Of a DNA stretch of 64,000 nt, positions 1 to 45,640 are shown piece after piece. The first letter of the stretch is position 1. Each line of letters begins with the position of its first letter. The notes below the pieces were generated by a model. The model made no database searches. It saw only the letters and a program-made list of their open reading frames with translations, and had not been told where the DNA came from. This stretch comes from Eleginops maclovinus (lineage: Eukaryota; Chordata; Actinopteri; Perciformes; Eleginopidae): the NCBI RefSeq assembly GCF_036324505.1, contig NC_086360.1, forward strand, positions 8,848,293-8,912,292, given 5' to 3'. The translations under genes and the position numbers were made by a program.

Positions 1-1
1 T

Positions 2-508
2 GAGCAGGAGTGCCAGGAGCCGCAGGTGCTGCTGGTCGGAGGGGGGAACCCAGTACCTTCCGCCACACCTGCGACTCTGGGGGCCCCATCAGTTAAGCTG
101 GAGGCCCTTAATGAACTGATCCACTTTGACCACATTTACACGAAGCCCGTGGAGGAGGTGAGCATCGGGCAGTGCAACGACCTGGAGAGCGACACAGAGC
201 AAATCGATGAGGCTATCTTATCCGTGGTGGTGCTCGAGGAGGAGACCGTCTCCGTTAAAGACGAGCCGGAGGAAGTGGTCATCCCCAGCTGTGACACTCA
301 CAGTCAGGTGGATGAGTTTTTCTCTGAAACCTCCTCCCCTGCCCTCGGCGGCCTAGATAAGGAAGCCTGTCTTGCGGACACCTACAGCGACTCCGGATAC
401 GAAGGGTCCCCTTCCCCTTTCAGCGACATGTCCTCTCCCCTGTGCTCGGAGAGCACCTGGGAAGACATGTTTGCTAATGAACTCTTCCCCCAGCTTATCA
501 GTGTCTGA
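2..508 (+). CDS. xbp1: XBP1 transcription factor, spliced-form C-terminal part (5'-partial)
   Basis: End of the last coding exon of X-box binding protein 1, the bZIP factor that drives unfolded-protein-response genes after IRE1 removes a 26-nt intron from its mRNA. The frame is open from base 2 to the TGA at 506-508, so it enters from outside the window; the bZIP domain and the 26-nt intron lie upstream. Recognised by KLEALNELIHFDHIYTKP (codons from about base 95), SVKDEPEE, YSDSGYEGSPSPFSDMSSP and the terminal WEDMFANELFPQLISV, all characteristic of the XBP1s transactivation region as I know it from mammals. The acidic and Ser/Pro-rich composition fits an activation and rapid-turnover domain. 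A GTG at 26 is not a start; it is internal. Confidence is high because several conserved blocks occur in the right order. Confidence 0.96.
   Translation, partial: EQECQEPQVLLVGGGNPVPSATPATLGAPSVKLEALNELIHFDHIYTKPVEEVSIGQCNDLESDTEQIDEAILSVVVLEEETVSVKDEPEEVVIPSCDTHSQVDEFFSETSSPALGGLDKEACLADTYSDSGYEGSPSPFSDMSSPLCSESTWEDMFANELFPQLISV
3..119 (+). CDS. xbp1: XBP1 unspliced-form (XBP1u) C-terminus with translation-arrest peptide, overlapping frame
   Basis: Reading the same DNA one base later gives an open frame from base 3 that stops at TGA 117-119 and ends WGPHQLSWRPLMN. Human XBP1u ends WGRHQPSWKPLMN, the pausing peptide that stalls ribosomes so that the unspliced mRNA is held at the ER membrane for IRE1. 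Upstream, the PP and LxLW residues also line up with the human stretch before the Trp. The 5' part (bZIP and hydrophobic region) lies outside the window. The overlap with the XBP1s frame is the normal XBP1 arrangement: the TGA here lies inside codons for Asn-Glu-Leu of XBP1s. The sequence shows the frame and stop directly; the pausing role is established for mammals and inferred here. Confidence 0.9.
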   Translation, partial: SRSARSRRCCWSEGGTQYLPPHLRLWGPHQLSWRPLMN

Positions 509-990
509 ATCAACCATCAAGCCCAATAAGTTATAATATATATTTACATACGAGCATTAATGTGTAGTTTTAATAACAATGGAGAAGCACACAATGCTTC
601 AGAGTACCGTAGAACACAGCTGAATCCACTTCTGTATAGGCTAAAGTTAAGCACATAATCTCCTTTATATTACAGCGGGTCTGTACCAATGGCGATGCTG
701 CATTGACTTGTGGGAGATGGAGTTCATGACAGCTAATTTTGGCATCATTTAATTACTGCAGAGAATTTAAGATTGATTTCAAATCTTTCCCTCACGGTTC
801 ATGATGACACGTGGTTAGCATCAAGTATTTCTGCCAATTATTAGGGGGATGGGGACCGATCATTTAAATATAACCTTTTTATTTATTTGTGTATTCTGCT
901 TCGGAGTCATTGTATGTGAAACCGCTTTCTTCTAATTTGTCCACGCTCTCTATGTAGTCTACTGCATTAAAAAACTTTTGCATTGCATCT
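509..990 (+). other. xbp1: xbp1 3' untranslated region
   Basis: AT-rich non-coding sequence after the xbp1 stop, with no open frame of note. The first convincing poly(A) signal is the ATTAAA at 966-971, so cleavage is placed near 985-995. The exact end is inferred. Confidence 0.6.
966..971 (+). terminator. xbp1: Poly(A) signal ATTAAA of xbp1
   Basis: ATTAAA about 460 bp after the xbp1 stop, followed by a T/GT-rich stretch (cttttgcattgcat, then tcgtcttttgtttt). An alternative AATAAA lies near 1117. Confidence 0.55.
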
Positions 991-2837
991 CGTCTTTTGT
1001 TTTAAGTCATTGTAACTGCTTATACAGCGAGGAACAAACTGGTTTTTGGAGAATAATTCTCTCTATAGTATTTAGTTCTCAAATGAAAATGCCAATCATG
1101 AAAGCAGAAGGTTGAAATAAAGGATAGTTATCGCAGGTAATGTTTAAATAATACATTACTTGGAGGATTTTCTTTTTGACTATGAGAACAAGAAATGGGA
1201 AGACGAGTAGACATGCAGCAAAGGATTGAGCTTTAATATATGGGAAGGCCTGCTGGGTGACAGTGTCTGCCATGAAGTTTGCTGCTTTTTAATGGTAACT
1301 TGCTGAAGTAGTTGATCAATCAACAGGGCAGTGGCAATTTAGGTCATTTATCTAGCAGAATTGTTAACTTACTGCCTCTCAATTATATGGCATTCTCCAG
1401 CTTTATATTGTAGTCCAAACATTTTGCACAGAACCAATTAATTAATTTTCACGTTGAACTCTGCAAAAGAAAACGCCTTATTTTAGACCAAAGCAATGCA
1501 GTGTGTCTATCTGTAATTAACAGATCAGATAATTAAAAGGGAACCAAAACATGAACCACAAAATTATATTTTCTCTGAAATGACATTATTAATGAATGAT
1601 TATCCCGGTGTGAATGCCAAAACCTGTGATTTGGGGTAACAAGCCAAAAAATGTTGGAAACTTCTAGACTAAGCAATGAATTAGAAAAACTAATGGAGGA
1701 ATTAATCAACACTCAAAACAAATAGGGAAACCTGTTCAAACCAAGACATCTTGTGTCTTTAATTTAAATCCCATCACTAATGTAATTACCTCCAGGGTAG
1801 AGATATCAGGAGTTTTAATTATGCAAATTACTGTTAATCCGAAAATGTTAACTGTGCTCTTAGTTCGGTATGAAGGGTCGGAGTGTCGGAGGGCATTAGG
1901 TTTTTTTTCACAAAAAAACTAAAACTCTTTCCAATCCTCAACTGTGAATTAATCTAACAGGTGTACATACACACTGTTTATACACCCTATCTCTCTTGCT
2001 TTTCTGAGAAGCAGGCCTGCTTGTATTACATAACACTTCTAATGTAACTGGGACTTCCAAACTGAGATCGTTTTCTTCTTAGCTTCCGTCAGAAATAGGT
2101 CAGTGTTTTGTCTCAGGTATTGTTGGTGTTTTGGCCTGGAATGAAGAGAAAAGGCAGAGTAGGGAACACACCTTCTCCCTCAGGCCCTTATTCTAAGCAC
2201 AATGAGGTTTCATTCTGTTGGTTAGAGGAGACAGTTGCTCCTTTTACATTCCTCAAGCTGTGATTGGTACGACCCAGCCCTTTGAATGAGATCCCCTACA
2301 GTCCCTTTGTTGATTAGATCAGCTTTTCAGATGCAACTCGGATGAAATTGATCTGAACTTTGCAGGGTCTGGCTGCCTGTCCCTGTTAGCTTTAGCTCCT
2401 GTAAACTGATCAGCTTTGCATACGTGATATCATCCATTATGTCTCCCAGCAACTACCCTGTACATGACAGCATATTATCTGGAAGCGGTGGAAGGTGAAA
2501 AACAATTGGCAACTCAGCTATTTCATTGTAAATTTAACTCCACTTGTGGTAGGTTGACAAAAACCGCAGCTGCATTTGACGTAGATGCGCCTAGCTCGAA
2601 AGAGTGTGGTGAGAAATGTACCATTTCCTGTCTCGTAGATAAACCACAGCAAAGAGTAGCTCAAACTCACAGCTGTTGACCTGAAAGTGAAAAATATCTG
2701 CTGAGGCAGGTCTTTCAATTTCAGGATGCAGATTCTGGTTTATTTAGGGACAATAGTCTCATTTCTGTTTCTCCTTGGTGTTGGAGCCAGTTTTGGTTAA
2801 ATAAAAGTGTAGGGTAAAATTAGTCTTCTCATGATCC

Positions 2838-2893
2838 GAATCAGAATCAGAAATACTTTATTTATCCCAAATTGGGAAATTGTTTCATCATTG
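2838..2893. repeat. Common teleost interspersed repeat (LINE 3'-tail-like)
   Basis: Contains gaatcagaatcagaaatac followed by tttatttatcccaaattggg, a motif met very often in fish genomes, usually as the 3' tail of a retrotransposed element. A diverged second copy lies at 59216-59265. The family name is not assigned. Confidence 0.5.
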
Positions 2894-5800
2894 AAGAGAT
2901 ATATCTGCACCCTTTAAGGGGTTTTCTGCAATAGATAATAAAACACAGCCTAATTCTGTTCTTCGTCACTTAGCTGCTATTTTTTTTCCCTCATCAGTAA
3001 ATTCCACTTCCGGGACTCTTGCTAACCTGCCAATCCTGGTCCAAAAATGAGATATTGTACTGAAGAAGATTGCTGGCAATGCTGGGTGTTGTTACAAAAT
3101 AAAGATGTGGACTTGAATTTTGTATGATGCCAAAGGCCTTTAAGCTCAAAAGTAACACAATGTTATCCAACCATCTCAACTTCATCTATTGACATTAAAA
3201 AGTGTAATTTTGGATCTTGCCATTTTCTACATTTGGCTTGTATGAAAAAATGGCAAGAATGTCAGTGAGGACACCAGAGGTGAGGTCAGGAGCAAAGGTC
3301 TTTTGATATTAAAATGAGGTCGTTCAAAACTGTTTCTATCTGGAGAATTAGGTATGCACATTGGACCTTGTGTGTCACACATGTAGTGCACATCAAGAGA
3401 TTGTTTGTGTTAGAAGCGATCCCACTTACTGGAAAAACTCTGTTTGGCTTATGAAAGAATAACGCCTTGGTAGCTTGGGCAGGAGGCTTGGCAAACACAT
3501 AACCAGTTTGGTTGGTCATAAACAACTGAATCTCTTGTCGTTCCTCAAATTTGACTCACAATTTCAGAGATGGATAATTACAGATAAGAGTTCCCGAATC
3601 ATGTCTCCTCTCCAATACACATTTACGTTTGTTTATTTGTGTTAAAGACCCCTTATCTCTGCCTTTAACAGTTTGTTTTCTCCTGGTTTTGTACCATCCG
3701 CTATAGAAACAACAAGACGCCTACACTCGCTGTGAACTGCTGTTCTATTCACTCAAGCTGAATTGGATATTACCCAGACTTTGTACCAGGGAACTGGCAA
3801 GATAAAGTACGCTATCTATCTGATAGGAATGATACGGTCATATGCATTCTCACCTTTTCTGGGTAATGTCTAGATTATTATAGGGGCAAAGTGCATGTAA
3901 GAAAGGGGATTTGGTGAACACAGTCTGGGATTTAAGAAATACAGTTTTGCCAAGGACTTGGTCATGACAAACTGCAGTTCAGTGTGTCCCTCTGAACCAG
4001 TATGAAACCAGCGTTGTGCTGGATGTCGAAGTTCATGCTTAAATTAGAACTGGATTTGTCGTGCTAATATGACACTATCGTCACCTATGCACGGATTTGG
4101 ATAAACCTTAGTGTAGGCTTCAAGTTACTACGCTCAGCAGTATTATAAAGAGGATTGCTTAACCCACACTGGCAGCTGTCACTTCTATGTAAATACGGGT
4201 TTTACAGTTGGCGATTCCAAGCTACTCAGTTTAAACAGTGTGCTCTGCATGTACATTTAAACTGTGAAAGACACAGTGGATTCTCCTTGGACACGCAACA
4301 ACAAACACCCTTTTAAGTGTTGTATTAGCTTTACAATAAGGATTCTGAGAAAGAGAAAAGAAGTACCACCTGATCAAACAGGATTCAAAGACTTATGTCA
4401 GGTGTAAACTAAACAAGAGGTCAAGGCAGCCATGTGACATTTTTCTCATGTTAATGGTGTAGCTGGGTGGGGGTGAGATGGGGTCACACTCTTTGCAGTC
4501 GTCACTGCCTCGAGGGCTGAGCAACTAGAGTCACTTGACCCAACTGAGGAATGTAAATCGACTACCACCTCTGGCTTTCTTTATTAAAAGGCTAAGAGTG
4601 GCTAATCACAAGCAGGAGACGAAAGGGGGCATACCTTTGGTATTTAGGCCACTTTATTAATGATTCAGTTGGGGAAAATTGAGTCACTGACTGCGTCATT
4701 GCCAACAAACAACATCTGTCCATCCCTGTTCGAGGTACACGATTCCCCAGTCTGTTTAAATGACAAACTGATTCTGTTAATAATCGAGGAATCTAGGCTG
4801 GTCAATCTTGTTTCACCACTTCAAAAAGGTGTGTTTCTATTGTTATCTGGATTGTTTTTCTGGATTTTTGTAAGGTAAAACGTTCCAAATGATTGATTCA
4901 CATACAGTAAATCATTACAACGAAAAAAAAAGCCTTCAATCACCAGACATTCATCTTCATTATTCTGCCCACTGATTCTCTTTTCACCTGAAAGAGAATA
5001 ACAATACCAACCTGACAGCCCTGCACCTCCTTTGTTGTTGGGATCAAGCCAACCTTTCCTTTGCTGCATCACACCTTGAATGTGTGCGCAAACAAAAAGC
5101 TCAGACGTTTGTGATCAGTGACGCACACACAGCAGCATGCACTCACATAAAGACACACACTTCAGTCCTGTGCTCAGTCAAGGTGGTTTGCTCTCAAACT
5201 GTGAGAGAGATCACTATCCTCAGTTACCATTGGTAACAAAGCATGGTCAGTGGAGTGTGCTAATGCTGTCTGATCCATGGCACAGAGCCAAAGCTCACAG
5301 AGAACAGTAAGGCTTCTTATGGGAGTCAGATGGGTCCCTGGAAGTAGAGAACATGCAGTTCTACAACAGTTTAAAAATCACCTCCACTCATGTTTAAAGA
5401 CATAAAATGAATAGTAAGATAATATGTTGCTTTGCCAAATGTTCTTAAAATTACATCTACTCTTTCTTACTAATTGCAAAAATCTGAATATGCAAATATT
5501 TTTTAACATTCAAAAGTTTAACAACTACACAACAAGATGCCTCCTACTTCACTGTAGTGACGTAACTCTCCGTTTTTCTTCCATGGAGGCTTCCAGTTTC
5601 CACATCCCACTAGTAAGTTACCTTTTGCAAACTAGTTTTACAGATCGTTTTAGAAAGGAACTCTCCTCCTTCGGAAGATGAATGAGAAAAGTGTCAAGAC
5701 AGTAGATGCCAAACATCCGAATTGAGGGACAATAAGCAAAACACATTTTTGAGTGGAATGCCAAAATGATTCCACATTTAGAAAAGAAGTGTTGATTACC

Positions 5801-6864
5801 ACCTCGAATGGGTTATTTTTTGAGACTTGGTCACACAAAGTGTCACACTTCTTCGAATCAATCAACAAATAATCTTTTATCTTCAAGAGAGACATACGTT
5901 TCTTTTGATTTCAAACAAATCTACAACAACAGAATCCAATGTCAGCAGTGTGACCATGAGACCTTTTGTACAATACATGACTGCAGGCTATCCAAGGCTT
6001 CCCAGAGTGATATTTAATAGGCCAAAGCTAATGTAAGCTGAGGGAGAACAAGCGTCACACATTACACAAGAGTTCATTGCCATGGTTTCGCTTCCTGTAC
6101 ATGTGGCAGTTCTGCAAGAGGCAGCCCGTGTGCTGGAAGAAAAACATTAATCACTCAGATTCCTCCTACACAGCCGGGCAGATTCTCTGTTTGAAGCTCT
6201 TTCAAAGGCAGCAAACCGACCTAACTACGATTCAGTGCAGATCAAGGGGATTTAAACTGCACATCATATCTTTTGATATTATCTGAATCTTGCCATGAGC
6301 TTTCATAGCCTTGACACAGCTTTACATTTTATTTGACCTACAAGCTAATTCAAACTTACAAGTTTCTTACACAACTTTTAGAGTATTTGCGCAACTATGC
6401 AGAGCTATGATATGGCCTTTCACTGCTTGCTCAAACCAGGCCCCTGAGGTTAGAAGCTCATACCTCAGCCTGTGTCTCCCAGCAATTACAGAGTATGCTT
6501 AGACATGATCACAAAGCACAGACAGACAGGCATGTGCGCTCATACGCAAGCTAAGAACCATAATTCCTGTTTGGTATTTCATCTTTCATGTGTGTTAATC
6601 AGGACCACCTACGCCATCTGACACAACAAACATCCTTTAGCTGTCACAGCTTGTACTATGTCTGTTGCAATATTGAACACTCCTGCAGTGACCAGGTGTA
6701 GGGGTCATACATCAATAGTTGCTGTCAGGTAAAAAAAAGTACTGTATGACAGCTTTTTGGAAACTCAAAAGTGTAACAACCTTTTGCGTTCTGTAATAAT
6801 ATACAATTTTAAACCAGCTCACAGCTCTTCTTGACTGGTCTCAGGCAAAGTGGTGCTTTGAGTT

Positions 6865-6960
6865 TAATGATAACATTGGCATGCTAACATGCTGCCAACG
6901 ACAATGCTAACAGACAGATGTTTAAGAGCTATGTTTACCATGTTCACGTTGGTGACCAGA
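6865..6960. repeat. Fragment of a teleost GCTAACATGCT-type repeat
   Basis: Repeated gctaacatgct/aatgctaacagacagatg words followed by a tttaccatgttcac stretch resemble a degenerate dispersed repeat of fish genomes. The ends are not defined. Confidence 0.3.
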
Positions 6961-9900
6961 TAAATGAGTATTTTTTAGGACAGGGCTGTTGGGGGTTGGG
7001 CGTTTTTGCTTTAATTCATTCATTTTATTGCCGCCATATGATGTTTTATCCGGTTGAAGCGCTAATGAACATGGCAAAAAAAACCGCCATATTAAAAAAG
7101 CATATCTAAAGCAAAGTTAAGTATTCATCAAATTTAGCATATTGACCTGCTGTTTGCAGCAAAATAAGTCTGGAATAATTTAAATGATTAGGATATGTTC
7201 ACTTGAAATCACAAATGTCTGTTCAAATGTTATCTGTCCAATAGATTAAATATTTTAGACATTTCCATGGGGCTACTGGAGTCACAAGGTTTTCACACAG
7301 CAACATCCAAAGAACTTCCTTTGAAAAACATTTGTCTCAGTCATACGATGAAAACAGATGTGAAGACTATTTCTGTCACTGAAAGGAAATTGATGTTAAC
7401 AACAGTAAACTACTACATGTACTTAATACTCCCAAGAAAGACAATTTGGTCAACAAAATTCCCAACCTAGCTCAGTTTACTCTACAGTAATGATAAGATG
7501 TGCTGGCTACAGTGGAACAGCACACTTTCACAGCAACAGGTGTTTTCCCTCTGCGGCCTCAGCTGTAAAAGTGCCCTGTGTGTACTTTAAGCTAACGCTA
7601 CAGTTATTTCGGTCAGTGTGGACAGCAGTTAGCAGAGCTTGTGTGACAAGTTACTTTGAACTTGGGCTAAACTACATTTGTCACAGTGACATGAAAACAC
7701 ATTGAATCCCTAGTTACTACCCCAATAGATCTCTGGATCACAATATTTTGTTAGAAATTTGAAAGTGTGTGTGACTTTGAGAACAGTGCTAACTGTTTGT
7801 GTAGTGATAAGAATACATGTGCAAAATGCCAGCTGTAGGAAATGTATCAGTAGTACAAAGTGCTAACCAAGGGAATATGCAGCAGGACACAATAAAGGAA
7901 CTGATAAAAGCATGTCATGCAGCCATAACAGCTTTTACAAAATATTGTATTAAAGACTACTATAACCTTATAACATGTCTAACTACAATTCATAAACAAT
8001 GTCCTGTCTTCTCACACTTTCAGCATGCCCAAATACAGACGAATAAAAGCTAATGATTATTTAGCTGATTGTGAAATCCCTGGAGAATTGCAGCATATAA
8101 CATCTGCTTTTTACGACTGCCAACGTTCATTTCATTACAACTGAACTTTTCTTGCATAATCATTTTGAGATCCAGCTTTTGTGTTGCACAGCATTTCACA
8201 ACTAAGCAAACATGTGTTCTCTGTACCATTCCTGAAGTCAAATTCCCTTTCATAACTACACAACCATGGGGAGGCCACTGCCGGTAAACTAGAGCGTAAA
8301 TATTGAATTATCCTAGGCGGGCCGGTCGTTGTACTTCTGATATGATGTGGTGGGAAGGACACAAGGTCTTAAGAGCAGGTCGCCTGCACACTTCATTGTT
8401 GTTTGAAACCTGAAGCAGAGCACAGTGTGTTAATTTAAGACATTTTATGGTACATTTTAACCAAAAAGATTCTTACTCTGTTCCTACTTCTCACAGCTTG
8501 TAATAGCAGTGGTCATTTTTGTAAAATGCCCACAGAGTTGACTCTACACCCAGTTTTTATGTACATCTTTTAACATTCAAAAGAGTTGACACATGAACTT
8601 TGTTGATAATTATTGACAAAGATGCACAGCAGAAACCAATTCAGAACTGTGTATAGTTGGAGGCTTGTGAGACATTGGTTAAAGGAAACAACTGTGTCAA
8701 AATGAAAGCGGCAGGATATCCTGACTTTTAGCCCGTTGCCCTATCTGAAATTGGATTCTACATTTCCCATAATGCAATTTGATAATGTTTCCTTACACCA
8801 TCTGTGCTTGATATATTCCCAAATTTGTTAGATCCTAGAAATTAAGGCAGTCTATTCAGTATGTTTTTTGTGAGTGTGTATGCCAGTGTAAAGGCTATAG
8901 GGTGGCATTTTTTTTTTAAGTGGGGGAAAAAAAAAAAAAATTGAAAAAAACAGAAGAATTAATTAATAAAACAGTTGATTTTTTTCTGGTCGGGATTTCT
9001 ATTAAAATGAAGTTCAATTAAAAATGTTGGAATAAAAAGCTGTTTGTTGAATTTAATATGCAACCTTAAATACTGGATAATAAATGAAAAGCTCTCCAGA
9101 TTTAAATCATTAAAACATATTTCATAATTTCACTTATGTGCATCATTTACCAGTTAAACCACTGTCTGGCTATACCTCACATTATTTGGTCTAGACTAGG
9201 CCCTGAGACTTGAGACCTGAGTGAGAAGTTCAAATGAAAGAATGCTTGTTCCCCCTCATGTTTTCGTAGTTGCCCCGCACCCACTATCCCCCTGCCCAGG
9301 GCTAAGTGAGGGGTGTGTGGGGGTGGGTGGGTTGAGCTCAGCTCCCAGACTCTCTGGCATTCCTGAAATGAGGGCTAGCTGGCTGGCTGCTGTTCCTATT
9401 CCCGATTCTACTCCTCCTCTTCTAGGCAAGACACTTCCCCTTTCACTCTAAGCTGGAGCGCTGCCACTACACACACACGCACACGCACACACAGATTAAA
9501 AAAGTTATATGCCATGCCCTATGTCACGTGGAAAAAACTGTGCAGGTTATCATAAATCGATAAGGACTGCAAGTTACAAAAGATCATTTGGTGAAAATAA
9601 GACTGAAAGTGCTGATTGAGGCAAAGAACAGAGGGTTTAGAGTCAGACCCTTTTATTCAGAGCCCTATCAGGAGGTGGAGCGGGGTTAAAGGTCACTGAA
9701 GGTTTGGCTGGGTTCAACTGCACAACTGAGTGCTGGTATATTGAATTTTATGTCACATGTGCTTGCAATTCATTAGAAGGAACAGAGGTTTTTAAAATAG
9801 CAGCCTCTTATGTCTGTTTTGCTGCAGACAGCTAATACTGTGTGTGATTGTACGAAAACGTAGCCTTTTACAGCACATTTGCTGGTGGAAACAGTGAGTG

Positions 9901-10199
9901 AATTTAGCCTTTGCAGGAAACATTTTCTTGCCAACAGGAGGGGATACCTTTAAAAACATATTTCACATTTCCCAACATCTACAGTGGTTTGTTTAAAATG
10001 AATAAAATAAGTGGGTTGTTAACATCAGTAGCAATGAAGAGTGCCACATACAGAAATGCAGAGGTGGGAGACGCACTCAGATCTTGTACTCTGGTAAAAG
10101 TAGCAGAGTGTAGAAATACTCTGTTACAACTAAAAGTCCTGCTTTCAAAATATACTTACAGATAAGTACCTACAGATAGGTCCATTTCAGACTAATATA

Positions 10200-11603
10200 C
10201 AGCGGGTAAAAGAAGTTTTGAACACGTCACCATTTTTCTCAGTAAATATATTTCTAAAGGTGCTATTGACATGACATTTTCATCAGCTGTCGGTAACAAC
10301 CCATGCAATCCACACATGCACATAAATCAAACCATGAATGTCCATAAATTAAGTTATGTGTATTAAAATGGAATGAAACAGGGGGAAAATTATTGAACAC
10401 GCTTACTGAAATGTATTTAATACTTGGTACAAAAGCCTTTGTTGGTAATGACAGCTTCAAGACGCCTCCTGTATGGAGAAACTAGTCTCATGCATTGCTC
10501 AGGTGTGATTTTGGCCCATTCTTCCACACAAAGTCTTCAAGGTTCCGTTGGCCTCTTCTATGAACTCTGATCTTTAGTTCTTTCCATAGATTTTCCATTG
10601 GATTCAAGTCAGGTGATTGGCTGGGCCATTCTAGCAGCTTTATTTTCTTTCTCTGAAACCAATTGAGAGTTTCCTTGGCTGTGTGTTTGGGATCATTGTC
10701 TTGCTGAAATGTCCACCCTCGTTTCATCTTCATCATCCTGGTAGATGACAGAAGATTTTTAGCAAGAATGTCTCTGTAAATTTTTCCATTCATCCGTCCT
10801 TCAATTATATGAAGCCTGCCAGTGCCGTATGCTGAAAAACAGCCTCCACACCATGATGTTCCAAACTCCAAACTTTCTGGGGCGATGTGCAGTGCTATTT
10901 GACCTCGAAACATAATGTGTATTATGGCATCCAAAGAGCTCAATTTTGGACTCATCTGACCAGAGTATGTTCTCCCAGTATTTCACAGGCTTATCTAAAT
11001 GTTGTGCAGCAAACTTTCAACGAGCTTCAACATCCTTTTTCTTCAGCAATGGAGTCTTGCATGATGAGCGTGCATACAGGCCATGGCGCTTGACTGCATT
11101 ACTTGCGAGGAGCACCTGGTCGTGGCCGGTTTATGGTGAAATGATGTTCTTTCCACTTCCGGATTATGGGCCCAACAGTGCTCACTGGAACATTCAGAAG
11201 TTTAGAAATCCTTCTGTAACCAATGCCATCAGCATGTTTGCAACAATAAGGTTGCGAAGGTCTTGAGAGAGCTCTTTGCTTTTACCCATCATGAGATCTT
11301 TCTTGTGTGACATTAATTTGCACTGACAAGGGGCAGGATTGCTTTCTAATTTCTGATAGATTTCAGCAGGTGTCTTGGCTTTCCATGTCTTTCTGCACCT
11401 CCCTTTCTTCATGTGTTCAATACTTTTTCCCTTTGTCATTCCATTTTAATACACATAACTTAATTTATGGACAACAACGGTTTGATTTCTTTGCATGTGT
11501 GGATTGCATGGGTTGTTACCGACATCTGAGGAAAACTTCATGTCAGTAGCACCTCTAGAAACATATTGAGAAAAATTGTGTTCAATACTTATTTTACCCG
11601 CTG
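10200..11603 (-). mobile_element. Tc1-like transposon with long inverted repeats, degenerate
   Basis: Ends are CAGCGGGTAAAA at 10200 and TTTTACCCGCTG at 11603, each flanked by TA (10198-10199 and 11604-11605). Inverted repeats of roughly 200 bp each carry an inner copy of the attgaacac motif, an IR/DR arrangement like Sleeping Beauty-class elements. The transposase lies on the minus strand and is broken. The element sits inside the hAT element at 10059-11962, so it arrived later. Confidence 0.88.
10417..11292 (-). pseudogene. Broken Tc1 transposase
   Basis: Starts MMGKSKELSQDLR at 11292 (the helix-turn-helix end) and ends RLEAVITNKGFCTKY with a stop at 10417-10419. Between these, the recognisable blocks ([47 protein letters not shown]) lie in different frames, so there are at least three frameshifts or losses. 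The residues of the DD34E triad are still visible (D in WSDE, first D of DND, E in NPMEN). No functional protein is possible. Confidence 0.88.
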
Positions 11604-12532
11604 TATATGAAATGTTTTGCTTATAATTATTGATGCAAAAATATGTTTATCAATGCTTATAAAAGGTGCAGCTAGTTTTAATGACTTTGTATACTGCAGG
11701 GTAGATTATGGATTTACTCCAGGTGGAACTAAAGTCTTATTTAAGTGTTGATTATATTTCACATCATTAATCCAAATCTGTAAAGTAACTAAAGGTATTA
11801 AATAAATGTAGTCGAGTCAAGGTACACCATTCACCTCTGAATTGTAGCGGAGTAGAAGTACAAAGAATCATACAATGGAAATACTCAAGTTAGTACAAGT
11901 ATCTCAAAAGTGTACTTCAGTAGAGTACTTGAGTATATGTACTTAATTACTTCCCACCTGTGCAGAAATGCAGAGATGCACTGAACCATTTAATAAAAAC
12001 AAAAAATCAAACACACACAAATGTGCAAAATGGCCCTTTTGCCACTAACGACTCAACCAAGTTATGTTATCTTGTGTGTTATCACTGGAGACTTGCGGGA
12101 AAAATACTACATGCAGGCGTCCAGGAAGACATCTGTTTGCTCTTTGTAAACCTAGACAATAGATACAGGTGAGGAAGGTATGTACTGGCCCTGCTTCCTG
12201 CTTCCTTTTTGTCAGGCTGTATCTCTTTCTTCATCTCTTCTTATAAACATGTATGACAGAGTAGGGTGTGAATCTTCCTGTGTCTTATGGTGCGATTTCA
12301 CAATCTACTCCAGTCCGCTGTGCCCTTATAAAACGTGGTGTGGAAAAGTATTGCATCAGGCAGAGTAAAGTGTGTATATGATTATGGAGTTATTATATGC
12401 AAATCTAAAAGAAAAGGTCACATTTGTTAATGCTCAATGTGCACAAATGAAAATGTTTACCAAAATGATTTAAGATTTTAACTATTCTCGGTCAGAACAA
12501 AATATGTACAATTGGATAAGCCTAACTACCTT

Positions 12533-12545
12533 TTTATTATTTATT
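12533..12545 (-). terminator. ccdc60: Candidate poly(A) signals of ccdc60
   Basis: Two AATAAA hexamers on the minus strand (12533-12538 and 12540-12545) about 120 bp beyond the ccdc60 stop. Position and doubling make them the likely gene end; there is no direct proof. Confidence 0.5.
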
Positions 12546-12660
12546 CTGACACAACTTTGACCTGGTCTGTAGGATCACCGTCGATAGGAAGCATTTTTAA
12601 ATGATAGTGCCTTTAATCAAATAGTTCCTAATCTAATAGACCCATTACTTGTAAGGCTCA

Positions 12661-45640
<32,980 letters not shown>

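Larger units (their letters stand above)
991..10058. other. Intergenic, AT-rich; no gene recognised
   Basis: About 9 kb between the end of xbp1 and the hAT element. Open frames are all short (under 90 codons), occur on both strands, and lack recognisable motifs or paired splice sites. A few teleost repeat fragments are listed separately. Poly(T)/poly(A) runs lie at 8908-8940. I see no promoter or RNA gene that I can support. Confidence 0.6.
10059..11962. mobile_element. Non-autonomous hAT-type element, split by a Tc1 insertion
   Basis: Terminal inverted repeats begin CAGAGGTGGGA at 10059 and end TCCCACCTGTG at 11962. The flanking 8-bp duplication CAGAAATG is perfect (10051-10058 and 11963-11970). 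The 8-bp duplication and CAG...CTG ends are typical of hAT elements. About 500 bp belong to this element; the rest is the nested Tc1 at 10200-11603. No transposase frame of its own is visible, so it is a MITE-like passenger. The internal sequence (gtacttgagtatatgtactt near 11930) is a familiar teleost repeat. Confidence 0.85.

Noticed and set aside
2464..2718. Overlapping plus and minus frames of about 70 codons downstream of xbp1
   Set aside because: No conserved motif, mutually antisense, no splice support.
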